DNA from: Cafeteria roenbergensis
Lineage: Eukaryota > Sar > Bigyra > Bicosoecida > Cafeteriaceae
DNA length: 64,000 nucleotides
Assembly (NCBI GenBank): GCA_008330645.1
Contig: VLTN01000004.1
Span: forward strand, 62,001-126,000
Direction of reading: 5' to 3'
This document shows, piece after piece, positions 10,065-21,355 of this stretch. Each line of letters begins with the position of its first letter. The first letter of the stretch is position 1. The position numbers and the translations under genes were made by a program. The notes beneath the pieces are model-generated. The model saw nothing but the letters and a program-made list of their open reading frames with translations. It did not search any database and had not been told where the DNA came from.

Positions 10065-13000
10065 ATGTCCATGTTTGCGTACCTCTCCAAGAAGGTGAGC
10101 CGCTGGGCCGACGCGGCCCGCTCGCTCAGCACCAATCCCCACACTCAGCCGCTCATCCCGTTGGGCTGCTTGCGCTTCCCACGCGGCCGGGGCGTGTGTG
10201 CAACGTCCCTGGCCGAGCACCCTCGGGCGTGGTCCAGGGGAGGGTGCGCAGCCGGGCTGCCCTGGGAGCCATGCGCCGCCGCACGGCGGCGAGTGGCCAA
10301 GGCCGCAACGGGGTGCCGTGCCGACGGGCCTCTCCGCTGCCACCCCCCCGCCCGCCGCCCTCCTCCTCGTCTCCGGCATGCGCGGCATGCGATTCTTGCA
10401 GATCGCGATCCCGAACAAGGTCCAGCTCCAGTCCATTTCCTGGAGCTCCAAGGATGGCTACATCGCCTGCGGCGGCGACGACGGGCTGCTCAAGGTGAGA
10501 GGGTCGCTGGCCGTCCCCTCCCCGCGTTGGCGGCCCGGCGCGCCGCGTGCACCCGCGCAGGAGTGAAGTGCAGTGCGGGCGGGGCAGTTTGCACCGCGCC
10601 GTGTCGCCTGGGCGCCCAGCACGATCCGCCTCCACCGCTCCCGCCGCTGCGTCGGGCTCGAGAGCGCTCGCGCGACCGCAGGTGCTGCGGCTAGAGACCA
10701 AGCCCGGGGACAAGCCGGGGGCGCGCGGAATCGCGGCACCGAGCAGCCTGAGCATGAACCAGCCGCTCGAGGGCCATGACCGCGCCGTGATCAACATCGC
10801 GTGGAACCCGATGGGGCACAAGCTCACCACCAGCGACGAGAACGGCCTCATCATCGTGTGGATGCTGCACAAGGGGCTGTGGTTTGAGGAGATGATCAAC
10901 AACCGGAACAAGAGCGTCGTCCGCGACCTCCAGTGGACCGCCGACGGCAAGCTCATCTGCATCGCCTATGCGGACGGGGCCGTCATCGTCGGCTCGGCCA
11001 CGGGGTCCCGCGAGTGGGGCAAGACGCTGCCCCACCGGCTGGAGCGCGTGCAGTGGTCGCCGGACGCGCGCTTCCTCGTCTTCGCGACGGCCGAGGGTAC
11101 GCTCGAGACCTTCAACGGCCACGGCGACCCGCTCGGCCCCGTGCTGCTGCAGCCGGAGGATGCCCCGGTCGGGTCGGGCGCCGAGGCGGCGGCGGCGGCG
11201 GGCGGGGGCGGGGGCGTGCGCATCTGCGCCCTCGACTGGTACGACGGCACGGGGGGCTTCGAGGACCCGTCGCTCCCCACGCTCGCCATCGCCTTCGAGA
11301 ACGGCCGCCTCCAGCTGATGCGGGGCCACGACGACGCCGCGCCCCTGCTCGTCGACACGGGAATGACGCTCACCACGGCCAAGTGGAACCCCCAGGGGAC
11401 CGTGCTCGCGGTGGCTGGGGCGAACACGTCGGGGGCGGGCAGCGGCACACCCTACGTGCAGTTCTACGACAGCCGCGGCCGCCACCTGCGGAACCTGAAG
11501 CTGCCGGGCCGGGGCGTGCGCAGCCTCACGTGGGAGGGCACCGGGCTGCGCCTGGCCATGGCGGTGGACTGCTTCATATTCTTTGCCAACGTGCGCCCGC
11601 CCTACAAGTGGGCCGCGATGGGCGGCAGCATCGCCGGAGCGGCCGCGGCCTCGGCCGGCGGCGGGGCCGGCGCCGTGGCCGCGGCCGCCACCGCCGCCGC
11701 CTCAGCCGCGGCCTCCCCGCTGACGGTCGTGTACGCCTTCACGCGCCCCGACCGAGCCGACGGCGGCCAGGCGCTGGTGTTCTGGAACACGGCCACGGGC
11801 GAGCGATCCGTGCGGCTGGTGCCCGGAGTGGAGGCGGTTCGCGCGGCGGGGGACTGCGCCCTCGTCGTGCTGCGGGCCTCCGACGGCGACGACGCCGCCG
11901 ACACGGGGGGGCTCACCAGCGGGCTCGGCATCGCGCCCCGCGGCGCCGGCCGCTTCGCCGCCTACATCTTCGACTCAGCGGGCAAGCCCCTCTTCAGCCG
12001 CTTCCTCGACACGGACCCGGCCTTCACGGCCATGACCAGCCAGCACGCTATCATCGCGTCCGATGAGCAGGTCTTCGTGTGGCAGTACCGCTCGCGCGTA
12101 CCCAAGGCCTCCGCCGCCGGCGGCGCTGCCGGGGCCGCGGCCGGCCTCCGGCGCGTGCAGGGCCGCGAGCGGCTGTTCCACATCGACGACGACCTTGCGG
12201 TCGACGGAAAGCGCGGCTCGGCGAGCGCCGGGGCGGGCGGGGGCGCCTCCGCCGCCGCCCGCACCACGGCGGACCCGATCACCAGCGTCGCGGCGTCGAA
12301 CCGGTACCTGCTGGTGGGGCGGGCGTCGGGCGCGGTGCTGCGCTTCACGCTGCCCCACCTCGTGAACGACGCCCGGTACATGCTCCGCGGCCGGCCCGCA
12401 CGCATGGCGCTCAACTGCGACTCGACGGTGTTTAGCGTGGTGGACTGGCGCGCCACGCTGTCCTTCTTCGACATGCAGGCGCGTGACAGGGACGCGGCCA
12501 CCGGCCGGGAGATCGAGGGCAAGCAGCTGGAGCAGGACCGCAAGGACACCTGGGCCGTGAAGTGGGCCGTCGACAGCCCCACCGTGTGCGCCGCCATGGA
12601 GAAGACCAAGCTCGTCGTGCTAGAGGGCTTTGGGGCGCAGGAGCCCAAGCCGCAGGTATCCAGCGGGTACCTGGCCTACGTGGACACCACCAGCGTGCAG
12701 TGCGTGATGATGGACGAGGTGGTTGCGGCCAGGGACGAGCCCCCCGCGTCGGCCGTGGTGGAGTTTGAGACGGAGGCGCTGAAGCGCGTGCGGCGGCTCA
12801 TTGCCGGTCAGGCCGCCGACGAGGAGGAGGGCGGGGCCGACGCCGCGGCAGGCGACGACGGCGACGACGACAGTCCCTCGGCCGCTGCAAAGGCCTCGGC
12901 TGGCGGCGCTGCGGCCGGCGGAGGTAGCGGCGGCTCTGGCGGCGGCTCTGGCGGCGGCGGCTCCGGCGGTGACGGGAGCGGCTCGGAGCCCAGCGGGCTG

Positions 13001-15001
13001 GAGGCGGCGGTCGCCTACGTGAAGGAGCGGTCCCACCCCCGCCTTTGGCGCCTCATCGCCGACGCTGCGATGCAGCGGCTCGACTTCGTCACGGCAGAGC
13101 GGGCGCTGGCGGCCTGCAGCGACTACGCCGGGATTCAGATGGTTAAGCGTCTGAGGCGGCTGCCCGACCCGGACAAGCAGCGTGCGGAGGTGGCGGCCTT
13201 CTTCCGCCGCTTCGGCGACGCTGAGAGCATCTACCTAGAGTCTGACCGGCCCGACCTCGCCGTGGAGCTGCGCGCCCAGCTGGGCGACTGGCACCGCGTC
13301 CTGTGGCTGCTGGACCAGGAGGACCCCACGGCCCCGGAGGACGGGGGCGGGGGCGGGCGGGCCCCCGGTGGAACGGAGGACCTTGCCGCGCGGGAAGGCT
13401 CTCCTGCGGTGCCCCGGGGGGCGGCACGGGGCATGGCCGGCGCCGACGCGCAGGCCGCCCGGGCCCACCTGCACCTGGGCGAGGCGCTCGCCGAGGTGCA
13501 CGAGTGGGCGGCGGCGGTGCCCCACTTCTCCCTCGCGAGGGCCCACGACCGCCTGGCGGAGTGCCTCTTCCGGGTGGAGGACTTTGACGGGCTGGTGCGC
13601 CTCGCGGCCGGGCTGCCCCCGGGCGCCCCGCTGCTCGCTGACCTCGCCGACAAGCTCCAGGCCGCAGGAATCACGCGGCACGCGGCCGACGCATGGGTCA
13701 AGGCCGGGGACCCCAAGGCCGCAATCGACTGCTGCGTGCTGCAGAACGAGTGGTCGCGCGCCGTGGAGCTGGCCGACGAGCACGGGTACCCCCAGATCGA
13801 AGCGCTCTTCGGCAGCTACGCCGACCACCTGCTGGCCTCGGGCGATGCCATCGCGGCTGTGGAGCTCTACCGCAAGGCCAAGCGCGAGCCGGAGGCCGCC
13901 AAGCTGCTGGCGCGCCTGGGGGAGGAGGCCCTCGGCCTCGCGGACCTGGAGGAGGAGGGCATGGCAGCGTCGCCCGCCGCCAAGGCCGTGGCCGGGGCGG
14001 TCACGGCCGGCGCGGCGGGCGCGGCGTCCGGCGCAACCACCATGCGGCCAGTGGCGGCGGGGGCCCGGGCGGGAGGCCCCCTCGTGGCCCTCTCCGCGTC
14101 GGCTGACCCCGGCAGAGCCAAGCGGCTCTTTGTGCTGGCGGCGCTCGAGGTGGAGCGCTTCCGGCAGCGCACGCTGGACCTCAAGACCATGTCCGCGGCC
14201 ACGCTCACCGGCGCGGGCGGCAAGACCTCGGCCGCCGGCTCTGCCGCGACGGCGGCAACCCTGAACACGCTGCTTGCCCAGGACACAGCGGCTGCCACGG
14301 CCACGCGCGCCGGCGGGGGCACCACCAGGGAGTCCAAGCGCGTGGCGCGCACGCTGGACCAGGCCTGGCGCGCCGCCGAGGCCGTCCACTTCTTCATGCT
14401 CGCTCAGGAGCAGCTCTACTCCGGCAGAGCCGCCGAGGCTATGCAGTCAGCGCTGCGCACCACGCTGTTCGAGGACGTCCTCCCGGCGCGCGCAACGCAC
14501 AGCCTGCTGGCGCTGGCCGCGCTCAGCGCCGGGTACCGCGGCGTGGCCTCCCGCGCCTTTGTCAGGCTGGAGTCGCTGCCCGAGGAGGAGGCGTCGGACG
14601 CCGACCGGTCCGCCATGCGAGACCTCGCCTACACGGTGTTCAGCGAGGGGGGCGCCTCCGACCCTTCCACCGCCCCCGTGCCGTGCGGCAGCTGCGGGGC
14701 CTCTCTAAGCCCCTGGGACCCGCTGTGCATGGCCTGCGGCACCAGCTTCGACTCCTGCGTGGCCACCGGCGAGCCGCTCCGCTCGCAGCCATACTACCGC
14801 TGCGGGACCTGCCGCCACAAGATGCTGCTGGACGTGGCCGCCGGCAGGACCTCGTGCGCGCTCTGCCACGCCGTCGTGTCGGACGAGCAAATCCAGCAGC
14901 GCAGGAGACACGCAAGCTCTGCCGCGGCAGCGGGCGTGGCCGCCAGGCTCACGTCGGGCCACGGCGGGCACGTCGACGACGACGACGACCTGACCCTCTG
15001 A
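10065..15001 (+). CDS. IFT121: IFT121 (WDR35), intraflagellar transport complex A subunit
   Basis: Exons are 10065-10094, 10402-10494 and 10682-15001, joined in phase 0 to encode 1,480 residues (human WDR35 is 1,181). Exon 1 encodes [10 protein letters not shown], matching the human MFFYLSKK start. The WD40 part is strongly conserved, for example [16 protein letters not shown] and [13 protein letters not shown] near residues 80-130 and [16 protein letters not shown] near 300-350. The alpha-solenoid (TPR-like) half begins after the Gly/Ser-rich stretch near 12,880-12,990, with [14 protein letters not shown]. The C-terminus has Cys pairs (CGSCGA, CMACG, CGTC, CALC at about 14,690-14,880), the zinc-binding end of IFT-A WD40 subunits. 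IFT121 works in retrograde transport and membrane-protein entry into cilia. Extra length comes from Ala/Gly insertions at about 11,630-11,720 and 12,820-12,990. Confidence 0.95.
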
Positions 15002-15399
15002 TTCGGCCGCTCGTGGACACCGCCGCGAGCCGTGGGAGCGAGCCACCCGCGGGGGCAAGACGGAAACAATGCTGCTTTGCGTGTGCGCTGAGGCCAAATG
15101 CATACAAAATGCGCGCGGGATTCATGAGACGGCGCCGCCTCGGCGGGGGCGAATCAGCCCCAGTGCCGCAGCTTGCTGCTGGTGTTGGAGGGGCCAGGGG
15201 GCCCGTTCGCGTGGCGGGCTACGACCGAGCTGCGCGCTTCCGCAGCGGGACGGGTGAGCTTGCGAGTTGCGCACGGGCGCGGGAGCGAGCAGGCGCCAAC
15301 CCGCGCACACACGCACAAACCCACACACACACACGCACAAGAAGGGATCTGGAAAGCCTGCTGCCGCCCATTCCGGGACGCAGCGCGTTGCGCTGCCGC
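15002..15399. other. Convergent intergenic region, IFT121 / PFDN6
   Basis: These 398 bp lie between two converging stop codons and presumably hold both 3' UTRs. A short degenerate AC-rich stretch runs from about 15,303 to 15,340. No further gene, tRNA-like cloverleaf or repeat was recognised. Confidence 0.6.
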
Positions 15400-16077
15400 T
15401 CAAGCGGAGCCCGAAGCGGCGCGCGCAGCGGTCGATGCAGCCGTGGCCTTCTGGTGGGCCATGACCTTGTCCTTGATCGCGTCCTCCTTCTTGCGAAGCT
15501 CCTCGGCGCGGGCCTCGGCCTTGGCGAGCTCGCTCTTGATCAGCCCGATGCGCCGGGTGACCAGGGACTTGACCTCCTCCACGTCCTGCCTCACAAGCAC
15601 CGGGCCCACGAGCTTGTACACGGGCTCCCCGTCCTTGACCTCGTCGATCTCCTGCAGGCGGCGGGGCACACCATCGCAACACGCACACAAAAAGGGGTGG
15701 GTGGGTGGGTGGCGCCGGGCGCGCGCCGCAGGGCAAGCCGGCGGCGCAGAGGGCGTGGCTGTTGCCGCTCTCGAACGGCGGCGCTCCGCTCACCTCCTTG
15801 ACCATGCTGTTCTCGTTCAGCTGGCTCTGGAGCTGCGTGATGTTGGTCACCACGCTCTGGGTGTCTGCGCGCTAGTGGAGGGGAGAGGGCGGGGGCACGG
15901 GCGGCGGGGCGTGGCGTGCAGGGGCGGCGCGGGCTTGAAATTTTGCAGCGCAAAGGGGCGCGCAGGCGAGTGCCTCTCGGACGCCGTGCGGGCGGCACGC
16001 GCCGAAGCGTCACGGCCCGACTCACCCGCGCGGACCTTCTTGTACTCGTCCATCATCGCCTGCATTGCCGTGTCCAT
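15400..16077 (-). CDS. PFDN6: Prefoldin subunit 6
   Basis: Minus-strand exons are 16026-16077, 15794-15864 and 15400-15651. All joins are GT-AG and the phases close, giving 124 residues, the usual length of a beta-type prefoldin (human 129). The order is an N-terminal helix (MDTAMQAMMDEYKKVR), a segment with QLNENSMVKEE, the beta-hairpin core YKLVGPVLVRQDVEEVKSLV, and a C-terminal coiled-coil helix, as in PFDN6/KE2. Prefoldin is a cytosolic hexameric chaperone that hands nascent actin and tubulin to the CCT/TRiC chaperonin. The gene diverges from RPN2, with 255 bp between start codons. ATG at 16077 is the first methionine in the frame. Confidence 0.9.
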
Positions 16078-16332
16078 GGCTGCAGACGGCTGGCCGTGTG
16101 GGCGGGGCTGCGCCCCCTCGGCGTTGGGCGCCGGCGCTGGCCGAGCGTGCTCTGCCGGGCGGTGGGAGCGGAGCGCTGCGGCGAAGCACTCCGGCGCCCC
16201 GAACACACGGCAGCCCCCGGCCCGCCGGCAAGGGCGAGTAGGAGTTGCGCCTCGCCCTCAGGGCTCGCCGGCCGCGCAGGTCGTCGGGGGCGCTGGGGCC
16301 TGCGCCTGAGGTGTTACACTTGCTGAGCGACT

Positions 16333-18639
16333 ATGCGTCCGCCCGCGGCGTGCGCCCTGGTGCTGGCGCTGGTGACGGCGCTGGGCGCCAGCCCCGCGTG
16401 CGGCCAGGCGCTGCGGAGCGCGCTCACGCCCGGGATGTTCGGGGCGGCGGCGCGGGGCGTCGAGCAGCTGTTTGCGTCGCGAGACCCTGACAGCGCCGAG
16501 CTGCTGGACGCCGCCAGGCTGCTGGCCGCCATCCGCGACGCCTCCCCCGACACGCGCGCCCAGCTGCCACCAACAGCGTGCCGCGCGACGGCGCGCGCGA
16601 TGCGGCGCGGCAGCCGGCTGGACGCTCTACGAGCCACTGCAGCGCGCACGCTGATGCGGTGCCCCATGCTTCCGCTGCAGGCAGCGGTGGTGCGGCGCGG
16701 CCTGCGGGACGACCTGCCGCGCCCCGCGACGGCCTTCCTCGTCGCGTCCTCGCTGCGGGGCGGCGGCCTGTCGGCGGATCTATTGTCCGACTTCGTCGGC
16801 TACCTGCTCCGCCTCCGCATCGGCGGCGGCGTGGGAGGCGCCGCCGACGGCGTGGTGCTGTTTGCGGACGGCCCTGAGCCGGAGGACGAGTACACCGCCA
16901 CGGCCACCGGGTGGGCCGTCGGGACCCTCGCCATCCTCGCCGGGGAGGTCTCTCTCGGACACCACCTCCCCGGCGTGCGGCGCAGCCTCCGCGACGCAGC
17001 ACGGCTCCTGCGCACGGCCGGCCCCGCAGGCGCCGGGCTCGCCTCGCTGGGAGGCCCCGCCGACGGCGGCGTGCGTGCCACGTCGCTGGTGCTGGCGGGG
17101 GCCCTGCGGCTCTCCCGGGCAATTGATTCTCCGATTGACCTGCCACTCTCCAGCAGCGCCCCCCTCCTTCAGTTCCTGCTCGGCAGAGCCACGTGTCTCG
17201 CCAAGGTGTCGCGCGGGGGCGCCGACCTGGCGGCAGCAGCGGACGTCGCCGACGCCGTGGCGGCGGCAGAGCGGATCCTGCCCTTTCCGCCGCCCGCAGT
17301 GGTGCTCACGACACCGCGCGTGCAGGCCGGACCGGCCGCTCGCATCCGCGTGCGCGTCACGTCAGCAGTGGGAATGCCCGTCCCGGCGCAGGTGGGCCTT
17401 GTCGGCACGGGGAAACGTTCCGCCGGCTGGATCGGCCGGGTTGACGTGCCTGCCGTGCACCTCGAAGACGGCTCTGCCGAGCACGAGCTGCGCCTCGGCG
17501 ACATCGACGGCCTGGACGGACCCGGCGAGTACGTCCTGGAGGTGACCGCTGCGCTGCTGGGCGCCGGTGCGCCCGCGTCGAGCCACGGGCGGGGAGCAGG
17601 CTGGGGGGGGGGCGCGGGCGACGTGCCCGGGCTCGCGGACTCTGCCGCCGCCGCCGCCGCCGCCGCCGTGCAGGTGGAGGCTCGTCGAGCCCTGGTGGTG
17701 TCGGCAGGGGTGCGCGCAGTGTCGGCCGAGCTGCGGGTAGAGGGCTCCAGCGACGAGGCGGCCGCCGGCCGCCGAGCGAGCGCGCAGGGCGGGCCCGGGG
17801 TGAACCCCGCCTCCGCCCCCGCCGCGGCGGCCACGGCCGTGCGCGCCTCGGGGAACGACACGGTGGTGTTCACCGCCGACCTCCGCTTCCTGGGAACCTC
17901 CCCGGGCTCGCAGTTCCGCCCCCAGCAGGCGGTGTTCCTGCTGCGCCCGTGCTCCGGGTCCGCTGGCTCTGGTGCCGGCGCCGACGCCGGGGCGCTGGCG
18001 GCTAGCGGCTCTGCCGAGGCGGCGGTTGCGGTCAAGGCGGAGCCGAGCCACGTGACTCCGGGCTCCTGGGAGGGGCGGCTGCGTTTGGGGGCCGCCCCCG
18101 CCGGAGCGCTGTCCGCGGGGCGGTACGACGTGGAGTTGCTCGTCGGCGACCGCCTGCTCACTTCGCCGCTGCGCTGGCGGTTTGCGGCGGTGGAGGTTTC
18201 GTCGCCCGGGCGGCTGCCGGAGGCGGCGGCGCCTTTGGAAGGATCCGACTGGGCTCTGCCGGGCGCGGACCGCGACCCCTTCGCGTCGCTGCCAGAGGCG
18301 GGCCAGGCGGCATCGCTCGGCCCTGGAGCGGCCGCGGAAGGCGGGGCGGCGGAGGAGGACGGTGCGTTGGGCGTGGCGGCCGCTGCTACCGCTGCTGTCG
18401 CCGTTGTCGTCGCCGTGGGAGCCGTGGTGTGGCGGGCAAGCCTGGGCGTGGTGGCTGGCCCTTGGCGCTTCGCGATTCACACGGTTTTGCCGTTTGTGCT
18501 AGTTGCGGCTCTGCCGGCAGCGAAGTGGGTATACGGCGCCGATGCGGTGCGGCTGGCAGGTGCCGTGACAGTCCCTGTGATGGTGGCGCTGCTAGTGGGC
18601 GATGCACTGGTCGCGGGCCCGTCAGCCGACCGGGAGTGA
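16333..18639 (+). CDS. RPN2: Ribophorin II (RPN2/Swp1), oligosaccharyltransferase subunit
   Basis: A single exon encodes 768 residues. The first ~24 residues form a signal peptide (hydrophobic ALVLALVTALG, then small residues). The C-terminus has three hydrophobic helices at about 678-702, 713-735 and 740-760, as in ribophorin II. The luminal part is weakly conserved, but FRPQQAVFLLRP (~535) and the block around GRYDVELLVGDRLLTSPLRW (~595-615) match the conserved region just before the membrane domain. The protein is a non-catalytic subunit of the ER oligosaccharyltransferase that N-glycosylates nascent chains. Human RPN2 is 631 residues; the excess is Ala/Gly-rich. Identification rests on architecture plus a few short matches, so it is good but not certain. 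Confidence 0.82.
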   Translation: MRPPAACALVLALVTALGASPACGQALRSALTPGMFGAAARGVEQLFASRDPDSAELLDAARLLAAIRDASPDTRAQLPPTACRATARAMRRGSRLDALRATAARTLMRCPMLPLQAAVVRRGLRDDLPRPATAFLVASSLRGGGLSADLLSDFVGYLLRLRIGGGVGGAADGVVLFADGPEPEDEYTATATGWAVGTLAILAGEVSLGHHLPGVRRSLRDAARLLRTAGPAGAGLASLGGPADGGVRATSLVLAGALRLSRAIDSPIDLPLSSSAPLLQFLLGRATCLAKVSRGGADLAAAADVADAVAAAERILPFPPPAVVLTTPRVQAGPAARIRVRVTSAVGMPVPAQVGLVGTGKRSAGWIGRVDVPAVHLEDGSAEHELRLGDIDGLDGPGEYVLEVTAALLGAGAPASSHGRGAGWGGGAGDVPGLADSAAAAAAAAVQVEARRALVVSAGVRAVSAELRVEGSSDEAAAGRRASAQGGPGVNPASAPAAAATAVRASGNDTVVFTADLRFLGTSPGSQFRPQQAVFLLRPCSGSAGSGAGADAGALAASGSAEAAVAVKAEPSHVTPGSWEGRLRLGAAPAGALSAGRYDVELLVGDRLLTSPLRWRFAAVEVSSPGRLPEAAAPLEGSDWALPGADRDPFASLPEAGQAASLGPGAAAEGGAAEEDGALGVAAAATAAVAVVVAVGAVVWRASLGVVAGPWRFAIHTVLPFVLVAALPAAKWVYGADAVRLAGAVTVPVMVALLVGDALVAGPSADRE

Positions 18640-19020
18640 GCTGATCAGTGTTGCGTGGCGTGCGCGGTGCAAGACTGTGAATTTTTTGGCTTCTGTGTCT
18701 TGTCTTGGTGGTTGCGGGGTGTTCCAGCGACACAGCGGGGAGGCACCGCCACCAAAAGCGACGCCGGAGGCGTCACGGGGGCGGGCAATGCCCCGCTGTG
18801 GCGGGCACTCGCTCCTCCCCCCAGCTCGGCCGCACACGCAGACAAAGACGCAGACACAGACACAGACACGCACGACAGCGCTCAAACACGCAATCACACA
18901 CGCACGAGTGCAGGCGCTGTCTCAGCACCCACCGAGGGGGGGGGGAAGCTGGAATGGGCGGCCTGCTCTCTGTGCCCGGTCCATCGCAGGCCAGTGCGCC
19001 ACCCGCTCCCCTCTGGCCGC
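18640..19020. other. Convergent intergenic region, RPN2 / ARL2
   Basis: These 381 bp lie between two converging stop codons. A short (GACACA)-like repeat occurs at about 18,835-18,875, and the AT content is slightly higher just after RPN2. No gene was recognised. Confidence 0.6.
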
Positions 19021-19861
19021 CTAGTCCCCGAGGAAGATCCTGCTGCTGATGTCGCGCACGAGCCAGTCCACACTGGCCTCGAGCCCGTCCCCAGTGACGG
19101 CAGAGCAGGGCTCGATCTTCCAGTGGCGCTTGGCAGTGCTCTCGCCGCCCAGCTCCAGCGCCGTGGCGATGTCGTCCATCGACAGCGCGCCGCTGATGTC
19201 CTGCTTGTTCGCCAGCACCAGCAGCGTGGCGCCGGCTAGCTTCTCCTGCCCCAGCAGCTTTCCGAACTCTTCCTTGCAGTCCCGCAGTCGCCGCCGGTCT
19301 GCCGAGTCCACCACCCAAATCACGCCGTCAGTCTCCTCGTAGTAGTTGCGCCAGTAGCTGCGCAGCGTCTTCTGCCCCCCCACGTCCCACACGTTCAGCT
19401 TGTAGCTGCGGGGCCGGGACACAGCGGCGCAAAGGACTGGGCGGCAGTGAGAGGCAACCACGCGAGCCGCCGGTGTCGGCGCCCGCAGGCCCGCGGGTGG
19501 CAGTGCGCCCAACAGTGCGGGCCACGCGGAGACAGCCGGGCGGGCAGCCAAGCCATCGAAGGGGGGCGACGGCTCACCCATCGTATTCCAGCGTTTTGAT
19601 ATTGAACCCCAGAGTCGGGCTGATGGTGTCGATGTCCTCCCCGTTGAACTTCTTGAGAATGGTCGTCTTTCCGGCGTTGTCGAGGCCACTGCGTTGCGCG
19701 GCGGGGCAGTGAGGGGCACGAGTGCGTGCGGCGCTAGGGGTTGGCATTCCCGTTGAGGCCGACATTTTCTGGGCGCAGCGCACATCCCGCCCTCACAGGA
19801 TCAGAAGCCGGATCTCCTTCTCCTTCTGCTTGAGCTTCTTGAGGATCGTCAGGAGGCCCAT
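19021..19861 (-). CDS. ARL2: ARL2, ADP-ribosylation-factor-like small GTPase
   Basis: Minus-strand exons 19797-19861, 19578-19688 and 19021-19405 join in phase to 186 residues (human 184). The sequence is highly conserved: [18 protein letters not shown] at the N-terminus, P-loop GLDNAGKT, switch [14 protein letters not shown], switch [18 protein letters not shown], the NKQD guanine-specificity motif and the C-terminus DISSRIF. Gly2 is present, but ARL2 is generally not myristoylated. ARL2 binds tubulin cofactor D and the PDE6D/UNC119/BART effectors, linking it to tubulin assembly and delivery of lipidated cargo to cilia. The gene diverges from the coiled-coil gene at 20,049 (187 bp between starts). 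Confidence 0.96.
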
Positions 19862-20048
19862 TCCGCTCGGTGCGGCTCGCAGGCCTCGTTCAGGCGGGTG
19901 GACATGGCTCGCGCCTCGGCTCCCGCTGCCCGCCTCGGCAGAGCGAGTTTCCGCCGTTGGTGCCGTTTTTCGGCGCCTCCCGCGCCGGCGCCACTACGCC
20001 TCCTGCCCCGGCTGCGGGGTCGTCGCGTCAACGGGCGGTGAAGCGCCG

Positions 20049-21355
20049 ATGTTGAGCAGCATTCGCAGCGTCCCGAGGCAAGGGTGAGCTGGGGCGTGCG
20101 CGCATTGCCATGGTACTGCACTTGTGGCTTTGCCCGCTCCTCGCTACCGCTCGCTGAGGCAATGGCACGCCGCTCGCACGACGTGGTTTCGCAGGCATGT
20201 CGAATGGGCGGACGACGACAAGCGAGTGAAGCACCAGGCAACCGTGAGCCCGGGCGGCGGAGGGGGCGAGGCTCTTGGCCGTTTGTGGCGGCCGTTGTCG
20301 CGCTCGCGACACGCCGCTTTCGCCCGACCCATGCGCCCGGCCTCCCTCTCCCATTGCAGGTGGCTGCTGCCGAGGTCGCTGCCGCTACCCGCAAGCGGGT
20401 GAGCCGCCAGGAGCAGAGCAAGGCGTTCTTCCTGTTCAAGGCAAAGCGCCGCGTTTCGGAACGCGCAGTGGAACAGAGCGCACACGCCGAGGAGACCGCA
20501 GCAGTCACCAGGCAACGCGCAGAGGCCCGGTTCGCCTACGCCGAGTACAGCCGCGAAACCGCTCGCGAGGCCGCGCGGAAGGCGGCAGAGGCCAAAGGCA
20601 GGGCCGAGCGACGCGCCCGCCACCGCGGGACGGCTCATGCCCGCCGGACGCGCCACGCGACCTCGCGTGGTGAGGGCATGTTGCGGCCCGCCTCCGCGGG
20701 GCCGGCAGCGCGGGCATCCCCGCCGGCCGCCTCATCGGACTTGTCGCGGCACCGTGCGGGGGTGCTGCAGCCGGCAGAGCTGCCCCTGCACATCGCTAGC
20801 TCGGCGAGGAAGTGGGTCGAGGACCGGGACCACCGCGCGGCCGAGGACGGCACGGGATCGGACGCGGACACGGTTCCGATGGAGGAGGAGGAGGAGGAGG
20901 AGGAGGGGGAGGAGATGTGGGTTGGACGCGGCGCAACAACGGGCGCGCGCTGCATGGGACAAACGGCGCGCAGCGGCGGGGAGGCTGGGCTGTCGTCGGT
21001 GGCCTCTGGGGTGCTCGGCCCTGCGCCGAGGCGGGGCCCTCCGGTGCCGGAGCTGCCCGTGCGGGCTTCGCCGAGCACGCCGCCTGCAGTTGCGAGGAGG
21101 GCGGCAGCGCTGGCCGCGCTCCGCCGCGCGGGGGACCGCGCCGGCGACGCCCTTGCCGGCAGCATGCCGCCCGGCAGCGGCGCGCAGCAGGCCGCGAGCG
21201 GCTCTCGCGCCGCGGCTATGCTGCAGACACAAGAGGCGGTCTCGGCTGCGCGACAGCGCCTCGCGGCCATGGCAGTGCTCCCTGCGAGCCCAGACCGCCC
21301 TGGCCCGGCGCCACGGCGCATGCGCGGGACTGCTCGCACGCCGCCGCTTGCGTGA
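20049..21355 (+). CDS. Unknown basic coiled-coil protein, three exons
   Basis: Exons 20049-20083, 20195-20243 and 20360-21355 fit GT-AG rules and phase, giving 359 residues. I do not recognise the family. Residues ~25-125 form one long, charged, heptad-rich helix (Arg/Glu/Ala), with a notable motif SRQEQSKAFFLFKAKRRV. The rest is low-complexity, with a poly-Glu run (nt 20,881-20,912) and Pro/Ala-rich segments, probably disordered. No signal peptide or membrane helix is seen. The neighbourhood of tubulin and cilium genes makes a cytoskeletal role possible, but that is only guilt by association. The two tiny first exons resemble those of confident genes nearby, which supports the model. Confidence 0.55.
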
